Positions 1 to 6,770 of a DNA stretch of 12,256 nt are shown here, piece by piece. Within the stretch, counting starts at the first letter, position 1. Each line of letters starts with the position of its first letter. The notes beneath the pieces are model-generated. The model worked only from the letters and a program-made list of their open reading frames with translations. It was not told the DNA's origin and did no database searches. The stretch comes from Pseudomonadota bacterium (GTDB taxonomy: Bacteria; Desulfobacterota; Desulfobulbia; Desulfobulbales; Desulfobulbaceae), in NCBI GenBank assembly GCA_009778235.1, contig WRKE01000285.1, positions 1 through 12,256 on the forward strand. Reading direction: 5' to 3'. The position numbers and the translations under genes were made by a program.

Positions 1-108
1 CAGGAGGATGTTCTCATAATCGTTCACATGACAGATGGGCGGCTGTTTCCAGCCCCCATGCAGATTCCAATGTTCCGCTCGAACCGGGTCCAAGCCGACA
101 GCCGCATC
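1..108 (-). other. Region after gspC, entry to the next (off-window) T2SS gene
   Basis: After the gspC stop the minus strand has no clear gene start with a good ribosome site. Possible starts running off the edge are an ATG at 17-15 (reads MRTSS...) and a GTG at 27-25 (reads MNDYENILL...); neither has a purine-rich site at proper spacing. A third ATG at 107-105 opens a frame that closes after 27 codons and is not a credible gene. From the conserved neighbourhood of gspC the next gene is expected to be the secretin gene gspD, but too little of it is visible to show this. Confidence 0.3.
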
Positions 109-876
109 CTATTGCCCCGGAGCAGCCGCTTCCTCCGGCCTTTCCCCACCCTGGCCCGGAGGCGGGGGCTCGCCGCCCGGCGATGGGGGTAGGCTCTCTC
201 CCGACGCCGGTTGCACCGGCTGCTCGGCAACCGGCGCATTGCGAAAACTGATGCGCCGCCGGGGCTGCGCTTCAGGTACCTTGTTCTCGATCTCTCCATC
301 GGGCGCCACCTCCCGAGGAGCCATTTCCATTCTCCGGAAGCTGGCCTGCGGCGCGGCCGTCCCGCCGCCCTGGTCGTCACTGTCGGGATCCTTGATGGTC
401 AGGACCTCATCGCGGCCATTGACCGACAAAACCACCTTGCCCCTGCTGATCCGGTTGATGCGCGCCCCTTGGATCTCGCTGCCGAGGCGATAGAGATCTT
501 CTAATTTGGTTTGTTCGTCGCGGATGATCGCCCGGGCGTCATCCGAGTCGCCGGTCACTGTGCCGAGCAGCACCAGGCGCAGTCTGGTTTGTTCCAGCCC
601 GTCCTCGTCACTGTGGAGAAAGCCTCCATGTTCGGCCGATTCCTGCCTGGCCTGAAAGATGTTCCGGGTCACGATAACGCCATAGTCTGCGGCAGCCGGG
701 GCCGCCGCCTCTTCTCCCGGCTGGGCGGCCTGGTCCGGCAACGCGGCCTCCTCCAACTGTGCCGCGGGGTTAGCAGGCTGTTTGAGCAACCGCTCCTCCA
801 CCCTGGAGTACCAGAAATGCACCCCGGCACCCACGAGAAGAGCGATGACCACCAAGCGGAGCACGATGGATCTCAC
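109..876 (-). CDS. gspC: GspC-like T2SS inner-membrane protein lacking a PDZ domain
   Basis: This is the T2SS protein that links the inner-membrane platform to the outer-membrane secretin GspD. The 255-residue product has a short cytoplasmic start, one membrane helix (about 5-23), a linker rich in Ala, Pro and Glu (about 33-63), and then a homology region (about 66-163) with the family's TRNIF motif at 70-74, LVLLGTVTG at 101-109 and repeated short beta strands. GspC proteins usually end in a PDZ or coiled-coil domain. Here residues 164-255 are a Pro/Gly/Glu-rich low-complexity tail with no visible fold. The start is GTG at 876, only 4 nt after the gspN stop, so translation is probably coupled. 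Its place after gspN rather than at the head of the operon is the other oddity. The HR region and context make the call fairly safe; pilus-type PilP is the alternative. Confidence 0.82.
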   Translation of the reverse strand: MRSIVLRLVVIALLVGAGVHFWYSRVEERLLKQPANPAAQLEEAALPDQAAQPGEEAAAPAAADYGVIVTRNIFQARQESAEHGGFLHSDEDGLEQTRLRLVLLGTVTGDSDDARAIIRDEQTKLEDLYRLGSEIQGARINRISRGKVVLSVNGRDEVLTIKDPDSDDQGGGTAAPQASFRRMEMAPREVAPDGEIENKVPEAQPRRRISFRNAPVAEQPVQPASGESLPPSPGGEPPPPGQGGERPEEAAAPGQ

Positions 877-880
877 AGCG

Positions 881-1819
881 TTATCTCAGCTCCTGTTCCA
901 GGGTCTGGACCAGCATGGCGTATTCTCCGTAATGGATGCCCGGACTGGCCAGGTCACCCCTGATGCTGAACTCCAAGGGTTTGTCCTTGAGCTGCAGGCG
1001 AAATGCATGCAAATTCACAGTATTGTCCAATTTCTTAAAGAAACTGTCCTTGGGATCGATCACTCCTTGCACCTCGATTTGCTCTTGCCCCGGGTCATGG
1101 CGCAGGCTCACTTTTCCTGAAAAACGACCGTCAAACAGGGGTGAGGCGATTTCGCCCTGCACCAGCTCGAACATCTCGTCCTGGCCGCGCACCATGACTT
1201 TGGCCTTGGTGAACGGCAGCTCCCGGTGGCCGAGAATGCGACGTTGGAGTCCCACCCGGCCGTTGGTCACCTCGAGCCGGGCCTCCTCCAAGGTGGGCTT
1301 CAGGAACGATGCCGGCGAAAGCCCCATAGTAAAGGTACCGGACATTGTTCCCTGCAAACCGCGCCCCAGCCGACTTCCTATCCAGGGAACAGCACCCAGG
1401 CTGACTTGCCGGATCACCCCTTCGATCCGGACAGCGTCGCTCCCGCTCGGCCAGCGCACCACCCCGGTGATGTTTCCCTTGCCGATCGAAAGCTGATAGT
1501 TGGCCTGCACCGTACGAGACAGCACCGAGGCCAGCAGATCCGGCTGGATGGTCAACCGTTCCAGCGTAACCAAAGGAGTCTCGGCAGCTTGGCCTTGATA
1601 TCCCTTGATGGCCCGAACCATCAGCCTAAGCCGCAGCTCCAGGCCCGTGCCTTCCACCTGCCAATGCAGATCCGGCCAGGCCCGGCCCAACTGCTCCTCT
1701 AGGGTACGGCGCACCGTTGCCGCGGGAAACAGCAGCCACAGCGCCAGCACCAGTATGCCCGTGCCATAGAGCGCATACCCGAGCACCAATGTCAACCGTC
1801 TCAAGACGGACTTACCCAT
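881..1819 (-). CDS. gspN: T2SS protein GspN (AsmA-like)
   Basis: This 312-residue protein has one N-terminal membrane helix (about 11-31) and a long periplasmic part made of predicted beta strands, as in the GspN family, whose members resemble AsmA-type lipid-transfer or assembly proteins. GspN is present in only some T2SS and its exact job is unsettled; it is thought to help assemble the inner-membrane platform or the secretin. Supporting motifs are the AsmA-like start (basic residues, helix, then a run with LxLxLRLMVR), the GxxxGxxSGTFTMGLSP stretch near 155-171, repeated LFDGRFSGKVSL-type strands, and a C-terminal FSIRGDLASPGIHY. The start at 1819 follows the gspM stop by 21 nt with a weak AAAGG site. 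The gspC start lies 4 nt beyond the stop. No sign of damage. Confidence 0.85.
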   Translation of the reverse strand: MGKSVLRRLTLVLGYALYGTGILVLALWLLFPAATVRRTLEEQLGRAWPDLHWQVEGTGLELRLRLMVRAIKGYQGQAAETPLVTLERLTIQPDLLASVLSRTVQANYQLSIGKGNITGVVRWPSGSDAVRIEGVIRQVSLGAVPWIGSRLGRGLQGTMSGTFTMGLSPASFLKPTLEEARLEVTNGRVGLQRRILGHRELPFTKAKVMVRGQDEMFELVQGEIASPLFDGRFSGKVSLRHDPGQEQIEVQGVIDPKDSFFKKLDNTVNLHAFRLQLKDKPLEFSIRGDLASPGIHYGEYAMLVQTLEQELR

Positions 1820-1840
1820 GCCCGCACACCTTTTGCCCGC

Positions 1841-2389
1841 CTAAGGAGAGGCCACACCGCCGTCCTGGTCGATGCTCACCATCGTCAGGGTGACATCAAG
1901 CGTTCCTTCATTCCTGCTGCGGTCCTGGATGGTGATCTTGTCGATGCCGACCAACTGATCCGGCGCCTCGACCTGACCGAGGAAGGCGACCAGTTTGGCC
2001 AGATCCACACCCTGGAGCCGCATCTCGACCTGGCTCTGCTTGAACTGGTCGCGCTCGGTCGATTCGGACGGCTTCATGTAGGCGATGAGATCTTTGACCT
2101 CACTGGCGGCGGACTTCTCCTCCAAAAAGGAGAACAGACTGAACTCTGGACTCCGCTGGGCGAGCAGGGTGGTCAGTGCCTCTGCCTGCTGCCCGATTTT
2201 TTGATACTGCCCCTGTAAAAGCCGCATCTCGGCCACGGCTTTTCCCTTCGCAGCCAGCCGCCTGCTCAGTTTGGCCCGGCCGTCGAGCAGCGGGAAAACG
2301 ATGAATTGCACCAGGACGAACAGCATCAGTGCGCCGCCGCCGATCCCCACCGCCATTTTCTCGCGTTGACTCAGTTTGAGTTGCTTCAT
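1841..2389 (-). CDS. gspM: T2SS inner-membrane protein GspM
   Basis: GspM is a bitopic inner-membrane protein that pairs with GspL in the T2SS platform. The 182-residue product has the family layout: a short basic cytoplasmic start (MKQLKLSQREK), one membrane helix (about 13-33), a Gln/Leu/Ala-rich likely coiled coil (about 38-78), and a periplasmic ferredoxin-like half (about 110-175) with the motif VDLAKLVAFLGQVE. Its ATG overlaps the gspL stop in an ATGA junction (2386-2389), so the two proteins are probably made in matched amounts by coupled translation, which suits their partnership. Length and architecture are normal. PilO of type IV pili has the same plan, but the pseudopilin neighbours decide for GspM. 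Confidence 0.9.
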   Translation of the reverse strand: MKQLKLSQREKMAVGIGGGALMLFVLVQFIVFPLLDGRAKLSRRLAAKGKAVAEMRLLQGQYQKIGQQAEALTTLLAQRSPEFSLFSFLEEKSAASEVKDLIAYMKPSESTERDQFKQSQVEMRLQGVDLAKLVAFLGQVEAPDQLVGIDKITIQDRSRNEGTLDVTLTMVSIDQDGGVASP

Positions 2390-3909
2390 AGGCCCTTGAG
2401 CTGCAATTGAACCTCGAACCGGACAGTCCCTTGCCTTTTATCCTTGTCCGCGGTGGCGGAAACGATCTGCACCGCCTTGAATTTCGGCGAGGCGGCCAGC
2501 GCACTTTTAATCATCTGTACCCCGTTGAAGGTATCGGTCGTCCCTTTCAGGCTGACCGAGTCGCGGTCGATATCCAAACGACTGACCCGCAGGGAAACGG
2601 CCTCGGGAATCCGGTCAGAGATATCGGTCAGCAGGTTCAGCACCCGTTTCTCGCTGTATACGGCCAGAGCGGGCGAAGCAGGCCCCTGGAGTGACCTCAT
2701 CCGGGCCTGCATTTCAGCCAGCGGATCATGCACCTTGGTCACTCCCGGAAAGGTCTGCTTGTACAGCGCGACCATGGTCGAGAACTGGGCCGCATCCTGC
2801 TGTTGCAGGCTATGATAATCGTAGCCCAAGTAAGCGACCCACCCCAGAATCAGCGCCACTCCGGCCGCCACCGCAGCCAGCAGCCTTTTTCTGGACGCAA
2901 AACGCACTTTTTTGTGGGCAAACTCATCTTTACGAAAATTGACCCCAATCTGCTTGAACCCTTGCAACGCCAGAGCCAGTGCCCGGTCGCAAGACGGCCC
3001 TTGCCATTGTCGTTGTATTTCCTCGGCACAGGCAATCCCATTGGCTGCCAAAAAATCGATCTCTTCGACCGGCAAGCCAAAATCCGCGCCAAAAACCTCG
3101 GAGACCAAGGTGGACTGGGCCAGGGGGCCGGTGAGCACGATCAGCGAAGGTTGGCCATCGCTCACCCCGCCGCCTCTGCTTACCTCCCCGCACTCCATCC
3201 GGAAATAGTCCAGGCTCCGCTCGATCGACCGGCAGAGCTGACTGATGCACTCTATGGCCGCCTCTGGATCGACAGTCTTGACCTGGCCCTGCTCGCAGCT
3301 AAACGGCGGCCGGAGGATCATCTCCTCGGGGCAGGCAAGCCGTCTGAACAATGCCGGCCGGCCATCCACCACCAACGCCAGCGAGCAGGCATGGAGATCG
3401 ACATGCACCAGAAGAAAATTCGACCAACCCTTGTCCTGACGGGCCAGATGCAGGGCCAAGGAGGCCATCGCCGGCGTGACCATGTCCGGATCGACCACAT
3501 CCCCAAGGCCGGTAAGCAAGCCTTCCAGCCAGCTCTTTTCCAGCGAGAAGGAGATGAGGGCCATCTCTGCCTCGCCTTTACCGGCCAAGGAAAAATCAGT
3601 AACCATGGCCTCGACCGGGGCCAGCAGCTGCTCCTCCAACTCAAAGGGGAGAACTTGCGCTATCTTTTTGGCATCCTTAAAGGGCAGACTCAGGTTCCGC
3701 ACGCTGAGGAGCGCGAGCGGCAGGCCGCACACGCAAACCCCTTCCTTCCAGCCGAGTTCCTGGCACAACTGGCCGATCGCCTCGGCGGGATCAGCGTGGC
3801 AGGACATGGGCAAACGCCGGTAGCCGCCCATGGTCAGCTGTCGGCGCCGCTGCTCAAGCACCACCCCGGTGATGTGGCCGTCGCCTATGTCGATGCCCAA
3901 CGATCGCAT
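2386..3909 (-). CDS. gspL: T2SS protein GspL (PilM-like ATPase fold, helix, PilN-like domain)
   Basis: GspL recruits the secretion ATPase GspE to the inner membrane and pairs with GspM. The 507-residue product has three parts. Residues 1 to about 315 form an actin-like cytoplasmic domain, with the phosphate-loop-like GIDIGDGHITG at 5-15, a second loop VHVDLHACSLALV at 168-180 and the adenosine-side IVLTGPLAQ at 257-265. A membrane helix covers about 342-363. The periplasmic ferredoxin-like half carries the GspL hallmark YKQTFPG at 383-389 followed by an HDPLAEMQARM stretch. It is longer than many GspL proteins and resembles a PilM-PilN fusion, as in other deltaproteobacterial systems. The ATG at 3909 follows the gspK stop by 43 nt and has an AAGGA site about 8 nt upstream. 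It overlaps gspM by 4 nt. Confidence 0.9.
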   Translation of the reverse strand: MRSLGIDIGDGHITGVVLEQRRRQLTMGGYRRLPMSCHADPAEAIGQLCQELGWKEGVCVCGLPLALLSVRNLSLPFKDAKKIAQVLPFELEEQLLAPVEAMVTDFSLAGKGEAEMALISFSLEKSWLEGLLTGLGDVVDPDMVTPAMASLALHLARQDKGWSNFLLVHVDLHACSLALVVDGRPALFRRLACPEEMILRPPFSCEQGQVKTVDPEAAIECISQLCRSIERSLDYFRMECGEVSRGGGVSDGQPSLIVLTGPLAQSTLVSEVFGADFGLPVEEIDFLAANGIACAEEIQRQWQGPSCDRALALALQGFKQIGVNFRKDEFAHKKVRFASRKRLLAAVAAGVALILGWVAYLGYDYHSLQQQDAAQFSTMVALYKQTFPGVTKVHDPLAEMQARMRSLQGPASPALAVYSEKRVLNLLTDISDRIPEAVSLRVSRLDIDRDSVSLKGTTDTFNGVQMIKSALAASPKFKAVQIVSATADKDKRQGTVRFEVQLQLKGL

Positions 3910-3952
3910 GCCTGTTATCCTTGCGCCGGCTGGCTGTACCGCCGGGTTTTCG

Positions 3953-4939
3953 TCATTCCTGCTTCCAGGACAAAAGGGTTTGCCGCCCGTTGTCGTCGCG
4001 CCGGAGGATGCCGGTCCCTGTCCGGCTGAACTGGTTGAGGGTGGCTCTCACCCGCACCTCGAAATAAAGGCCCGCCACCACCAGCATCTCGTTGCTGAAC
4101 TCGATCGAGATGGGGAAACCACTTACTCCCCGGTACCATCCGGATTGAGCCAATAATTCATTATGCAGCCGATCCTGGCGGTAATCAATTAATTCTTGCG
4201 CCCATTTTTCTGTCATATCAGGGGACAAGGCCTGAAGGACCGGCAGGGGGGCGGTGTTCAAATTCACCATACCGTTGTCACCCTGGACGGTGATGTAGTT
4301 GGCGATCCCCTCGTGTTCGGCATCGCCGAACAAAAGCGCCCTGGTCATGCCCTTGACCAGCAACAACTCCTCCACGGTGACCAGAGGACCGTTCCGGCAG
4401 ACATACGGAGGCTGCAAGGTCTGATAATAGGGGGTTTCCGCCCCGCCATGCCGTTCTTGGTCATCCTCGTCGATCCAGTCGGCAATGGCATCAAGCAGGT
4501 CTTCGGCCTCCTTGGCGCCGGCGATGGCAAAGCGGCCGGAGGTGAGAAAACGCAGCCAGATCTGGCGGTACTCCTCCTTGACGCCGCTTTTCAAGGCATT
4601 GACCTGCAGGCGGCCACTCAAGTCGCTCACCGTAACCTCAAGCTCCACATCTTCGCTCAAATGCGCAAACTGTTTCGGCTCAAGGGTGGCCCAAGCGTCC
4701 TGGGGCGACTCAAAGGCGTTGTCCCGCCGGTCCACCGCCAGCGCCGCCCGCGCCAGGTTCAAACCCGCCAGGACCATACCGTCGAGGCGGACCTGTTCGC
4801 GCTGCGCGACCGAAACCGTGATCTGGCGGTCAACCGTGATCATCAACTGCAGGGTCACGGCCACCAGGAAACTGATGGCCAGCAGGGTCAGCACCAGGGC
4901 AATGCCCGACTGCTTGCCGAAGCGCTGCTCACGGTTCAT
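3953..4939 (-). CDS. gspK: T2SS minor pseudopilin GspK
   Basis: GspK is the large minor pseudopilin that caps the tip of the T2SS pseudopilus with GspI and GspJ. The 328-residue product begins with a basic leader ending Gly12, followed by a hydrophobic helix (about 13-36), a prepilin-peptidase site. The residue at mature position 5 is Leu rather than Glu, which is the known GspK exception and fits its place at the tip. After the helix come family features: a SDLSGRLQVNAL stretch near 104-115, an acidic WIDEDDQE at 155-162, and NLNTAPLPVLQAL near 245-257, typical of the inserted alpha-helical domain. The ATG at 4939 overlaps the end of gspJ by 11 nt. Length is normal. Confidence 0.93.
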   Translation of the reverse strand: MNREQRFGKQSGIALVLTLLAISFLVAVTLQLMITVDRQITVSVAQREQVRLDGMVLAGLNLARAALAVDRRDNAFESPQDAWATLEPKQFAHLSEDVELEVTVSDLSGRLQVNALKSGVKEEYRQIWLRFLTSGRFAIAGAKEAEDLLDAIADWIDEDDQERHGGAETPYYQTLQPPYVCRNGPLVTVEELLLVKGMTRALLFGDAEHEGIANYITVQGDNGMVNLNTAPLPVLQALSPDMTEKWAQELIDYRQDRLHNELLAQSGWYRGVSGFPISIEFSNEMLVVAGLYFEVRVRATLNQFSRTGTGILRRDDNGRQTLLSWKQE

Positions 4940-5696
4940 GGTCAGGCTCCACCAGGATCAGCACCCGGGTAGTAAAGGTCAGGAAGCTCTCCTTGTCCAG
5001 GTCGGTCCAGAATTCCAAGGTACACTGCACCGCGGCGGGCAGCTTGCCGGCTTTGGCCATATCCTGATTTTTCGCCGTTTTCTCCTGGCCTTTATCCTTG
5101 TCGGTCGTTGCCTGACCTTCGCCCTTGCCGGCCGTTGCCTGGCCGTCGCTTTCCTCCACCTCCCGCCAGCTATCAAACTCCTGACCGTCCCGGTCATAGT
5201 AGCGGAATTCCACTGCACGCAAGCTATCAGCCAGGAGAAACGCCGGCTCCGCGTCCTCGTCGCTGGTCTCCTCCCCGGCCGGCGTGGTGTTGGGCAAGAG
5301 AAGGGTTTCCGATCGCAACAGCTTCCAGATCCGTTCGTCTTCCCGGTCAGCCATCAATTGATAGCGGATCCGCACGATTCCTTCTTTTTGCTTGTCCGGA
5401 TTGAGGATCAACCGGGCCTGGGAGGCGAAATCGAGACTGTCGGCCCGCCGGTCGCGAACTGAACTATTCTGACCAATAAAAAGGGCTTGGGGAGAAGAGA
5501 TGGCCGAGGCCAGATCCTCAGTGATCCGACGCATGGCGGTCTGGGCCTGGAAATAGACATCCTCCTCCTGCTCGGTGGCCTCGACCACCCGCATGGTGCT
5601 GGTCAGCGACAGCCCGAGCATGGCCATGATCACCCCCAGCACGGTGATCGCCAGCAACAGTTCCAACAGGGTGAAGCCCTTAGCCCGCATGGTCAT
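4929..5696 (-). CDS. gspJ: T2SS minor pseudopilin GspJ with a repetitive charged insert
   Basis: GspJ is a minor pseudopilin of the tip complex with GspI and GspK. The 255-residue product has a 7-residue leader (MTMRAKG) and then FTLLELLLAITVLG, a textbook prepilin-peptidase site with Glu at mature position 5. The pseudopilin body continues through ADSLRAVEFRYYDRDG (about 156-171) and ends in a strand-rich region. Between about 182 and 218 sits a hydrophilic Lys/Gly/Gln/Glu-rich insert containing three degenerate 9-residue repeats (GQATAGKGE, GQATTDKDK, GQEKTAKNQ). It looks like a surface loop grown by slippage. The ATG at 5696 overlaps the gspI stop in an ATGA junction, giving coupled translation. 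Confidence 0.92.
   Translation of the reverse strand: MTMRAKGFTLLELLLAITVLGVIMAMLGLSLTSTMRVVEATEQEEDVYFQAQTAMRRITEDLASAISSPQALFIGQNSSVRDRRADSLDFASQARLILNPDKQKEGIVRIRYQLMADREDERIWKLLRSETLLLPNTTPAGEETSDEDAEPAFLLADSLRAVEFRYYDRDGQEFDSWREVEESDGQATAGKGEGQATTDKDKGQEKTAKNQDMAKAGKLPAAVQCTLEFWTDLDKESFLTFTTRVLILVEPDHEP
5090..5150. repeat. Degenerate 27-bp tandem repeat inside gspJ
   Basis: A block beginning TCGGTCGTTGCCTGACCTTC at 5101 recurs with substitutions at 5128, a 27-bp period, and a third, weaker copy lies at the left. The period is nine codons, so the frame is kept, and it produces the three GQ-initiated 9-residue repeats in the GspJ product. It lies inside the charged insert, not in the pseudopilin core. 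Confidence 0.7.
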
Positions 5697-6220
5697 CGCC
5701 CCGTATTGGTCCCGGCTTCCCGGCTTTCATCCGTCCCGGTTTTCCGGCCGGCGGCCGCCTCTGGCCCGGCCTTGCTCCCCTGTTGCCGCATAAAGACAAT
5801 GGTACGGGCGGTGTAGGACTGGGCCGAATCACCTTCCACCAGAATGGTCACATCAATGGTTTTCAGCAGATCGCCGCTGCCCTTGATACCGGAGTCACTT
5901 TCGCTGACCTCGGCCACCTCCGACTTCCAGAAGAAATGGGGATAGGCCTCGCCAAAATCGCCGCTGCTGCCGGTGAGTTGCTCGAAATCCTGGAGACTCA
6001 GCTCAGTCAGCTTCCATTGCGCCAGCATGGAGGCCGTGGCATCGAACTGCGAGCCGGTGGCGATGGCCACGCTCCGCGCCTGGGCGCCGATCAGGGTCAC
6101 CAGGGCGATGGCGATCAGGGCCACGGCGATCATCACCTCCAGGAGGGTGAAGCCCGGCGAGAAACGTCCAGGCACCCTGCAGGGCTCATTGGAACAGGGC
6201 TTTCGTCTCCGGGGGAGCAT
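5693..6220 (-). CDS. gspI: T2SS minor pseudopilin GspI
   Basis: GspI starts assembly of the pseudopilus tip with GspJ and GspK. From the ATG at 6220 the product is 175 residues. A long basic leader (23 residues, ending SPG) precedes FTLLEVMIAVALIAIA, with Glu at mature position 5. The family motif AQWKLTELSLQ lies near 86. The C-terminal 30 residues or so (Gly, Ala, Glu, Arg-rich) are an extension beyond the usual GspI length and look disordered. The start is chosen because a strong GAGGAGG site sits 3 nt upstream of the ATG at 6220. A TTG four codons upstream (6232) also keeps the frame but would put that site inside the gene. The start overlaps the end of the gspH reading frame by 35 nt, and the stop overlaps gspJ by 4 nt. 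Confidence 0.9.
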   Translation of the reverse strand: MLPRRRKPCSNEPCRVPGRFSPGFTLLEVMIAVALIAIALVTLIGAQARSVAIATGSQFDATASMLAQWKLTELSLQDFEQLTGSSGDFGEAYPHFFWKSEVAEVSESDSGIKGSGDLLKTIDVTILVEGDSAQSYTARTIVFMRQQGSKAGPEAAAGRKTGTDESREAGTNTGR

Positions 6221-6440
6221 ACCCCTCCTCAACTTTTACTTTGCCGAGAAACGGGGTCAGGATCACGGACATCTCCCGGCCATCTTCCTGACGGAGATGG
6301 ATAATCGTCGGTTCGACATACCCGTTTTTATTAAAACGGATGGAGATGGCATCGCCGGCCTGCGGGCCGCCAAACCAGGACCACACATCTTGAACCATCA
6401 CCGTGTCGGCCATGGTCAGCCGCTCTTCCCGGCTGACCAT
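6186..6440 (-). CDS. Possible re-initiated C-terminal part of GspH
   Basis: Downstream of the premature gspH stop (6474-6472) an ATG at 6440 is in frame with the GspH C-terminal half and would give 84 residues starting MVSREERL. A strong AAGGAGG lies just upstream (about 6443-6449) but only 2 nt from the ATG, closer than ideal. A second in-frame ATG at 6413 (MADTV...) is an alternative. The product would lack the prepilin leader and the membrane helix, so it could not be a pseudopilin by itself. Whether it is translated is unknown; it is listed because stop, ribosome site and start are close enough for re-initiation. Confidence 0.25.
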   Translation of the reverse strand: MVSREERLTMADTVMVQDVWSWFGGPQAGDAISIRFNKNGYVEPTIIHLRQEDGREMSVILTPFLGKVKVEEGYAPPETKALFQ

Positions 6441-6444
6441 GGCC
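6408..6444. repeat. Perfect 15-bp inverted repeat within gspH
   Basis: The arms GGCCATGGTCAGCCG (6408-6422) and CGGCTGACCATGGCC (6430-6444) are exact reverse complements with a 7-nt spacer. In the mRNA this gives a very stable stem-loop. It encodes AMVSR...RLTMA in GspH, and the ATG at 6440 lies inside the 5' arm of the RNA stem. There is no U-run after it, so it is not a standard terminator. Confidence 0.9.
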
Positions 6445-6463
6445 TCCTTTTTCCCGGTTCGAG

Positions 6464-6501
6464 CCTGTTCTTCAGCCTTGGCCCTGTTCTTCAGCCTTGG
6501 C
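6464..6501. repeat. Perfect 19-bp tandem duplication that breaks gspH
   Basis: On the minus strand the unit GCCAAGGCTGAAGAACAGG occurs twice with no gap and no mismatch (6501-6483, then 6482-6464). Nineteen is not a multiple of three, so the second copy moves the frame and creates a TGA at 6474-6472. With one copy the gspH frame is intact. Confidence 0.95.
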
Positions 6502-6770
6502 CACGAAAATCCGCTCACCGGGCTTATAGGTCAGCAGGTAGGGTATCTGGTCTTGCCGGGCCATCTGGGCCGAACGATGGATCAACCCCACCAGCTTGCG
6601 GACCGTCATCTTCAACTGGTCAGCATAGATGAAGCTGCCGAACCGGGGCACGGCAAACGAGGCGATCACCGCTATCAGCACCATCACCACCAGCAACTCG
6701 ACCAGGGTGAAGCCCCCGCGGTTGTTGGCGCGACCAGGCATGGCTGCCCCGATCACCGGCATGGCCGCCT

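Larger units (their letters stand above)
6186..6762 (-). pseudogene. gspH: T2SS minor pseudopilin gspH, frameshifted by a 19-bp tandem duplication
   Basis: GspH is the minor pseudopilin that joins the tip complex to the GspG filament. The first part (6762 to 6472, 96 codons) has a 17-residue leader ending RGG, then FTLVELLVVMVLIAVIA, a clear prepilin-peptidase site, and continues as GspH until it stops after AKAEEQGQG. The rest of GspH is present in another frame (about 6464 to 6186), resuming at AKAEEQARTG and ending with normal GspH strands (RFNKNGYVEPTIIHLR, ILTPFLGKVKV). The break is exactly at two perfect 19-bp copies; removing one copy restores a continuous product of about 185 residues, a normal GspH length. 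The ATG at 6762 has a GAGG site 5 nt upstream and lies 8 nt after the gspG stop. The gene is either a true recent mutation, a reversible switch, or a sequencing or assembly error. As given, the C-terminal half of GspH is not made in one chain. Confidence 0.88.

Noticed and set aside
24..380. Minus-strand open frame overlapping the end of gspC and running to near the left edge, considered as the start of gspD
   Set aside because: It is very Arg-rich, overlaps the gspC reading frame, and stops at 24-26; no signal peptide or secretin sequence is seen.
2728..4029. A 433-codon open frame on the plus strand opposite gspL
   Set aside because: It is the antisense frame of a well-supported GspL gene in GC-rich DNA, has no ribosome site, and its composition (rich in Gln, His, Arg, Gly) is typical of a reverse-frame shadow.
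4196..4972. A 258-codon plus-strand open frame opposite gspK
   Set aside because: Shadow of gspK; rich in Gln, Gly and Asp and with no recognisable domain or start signal.
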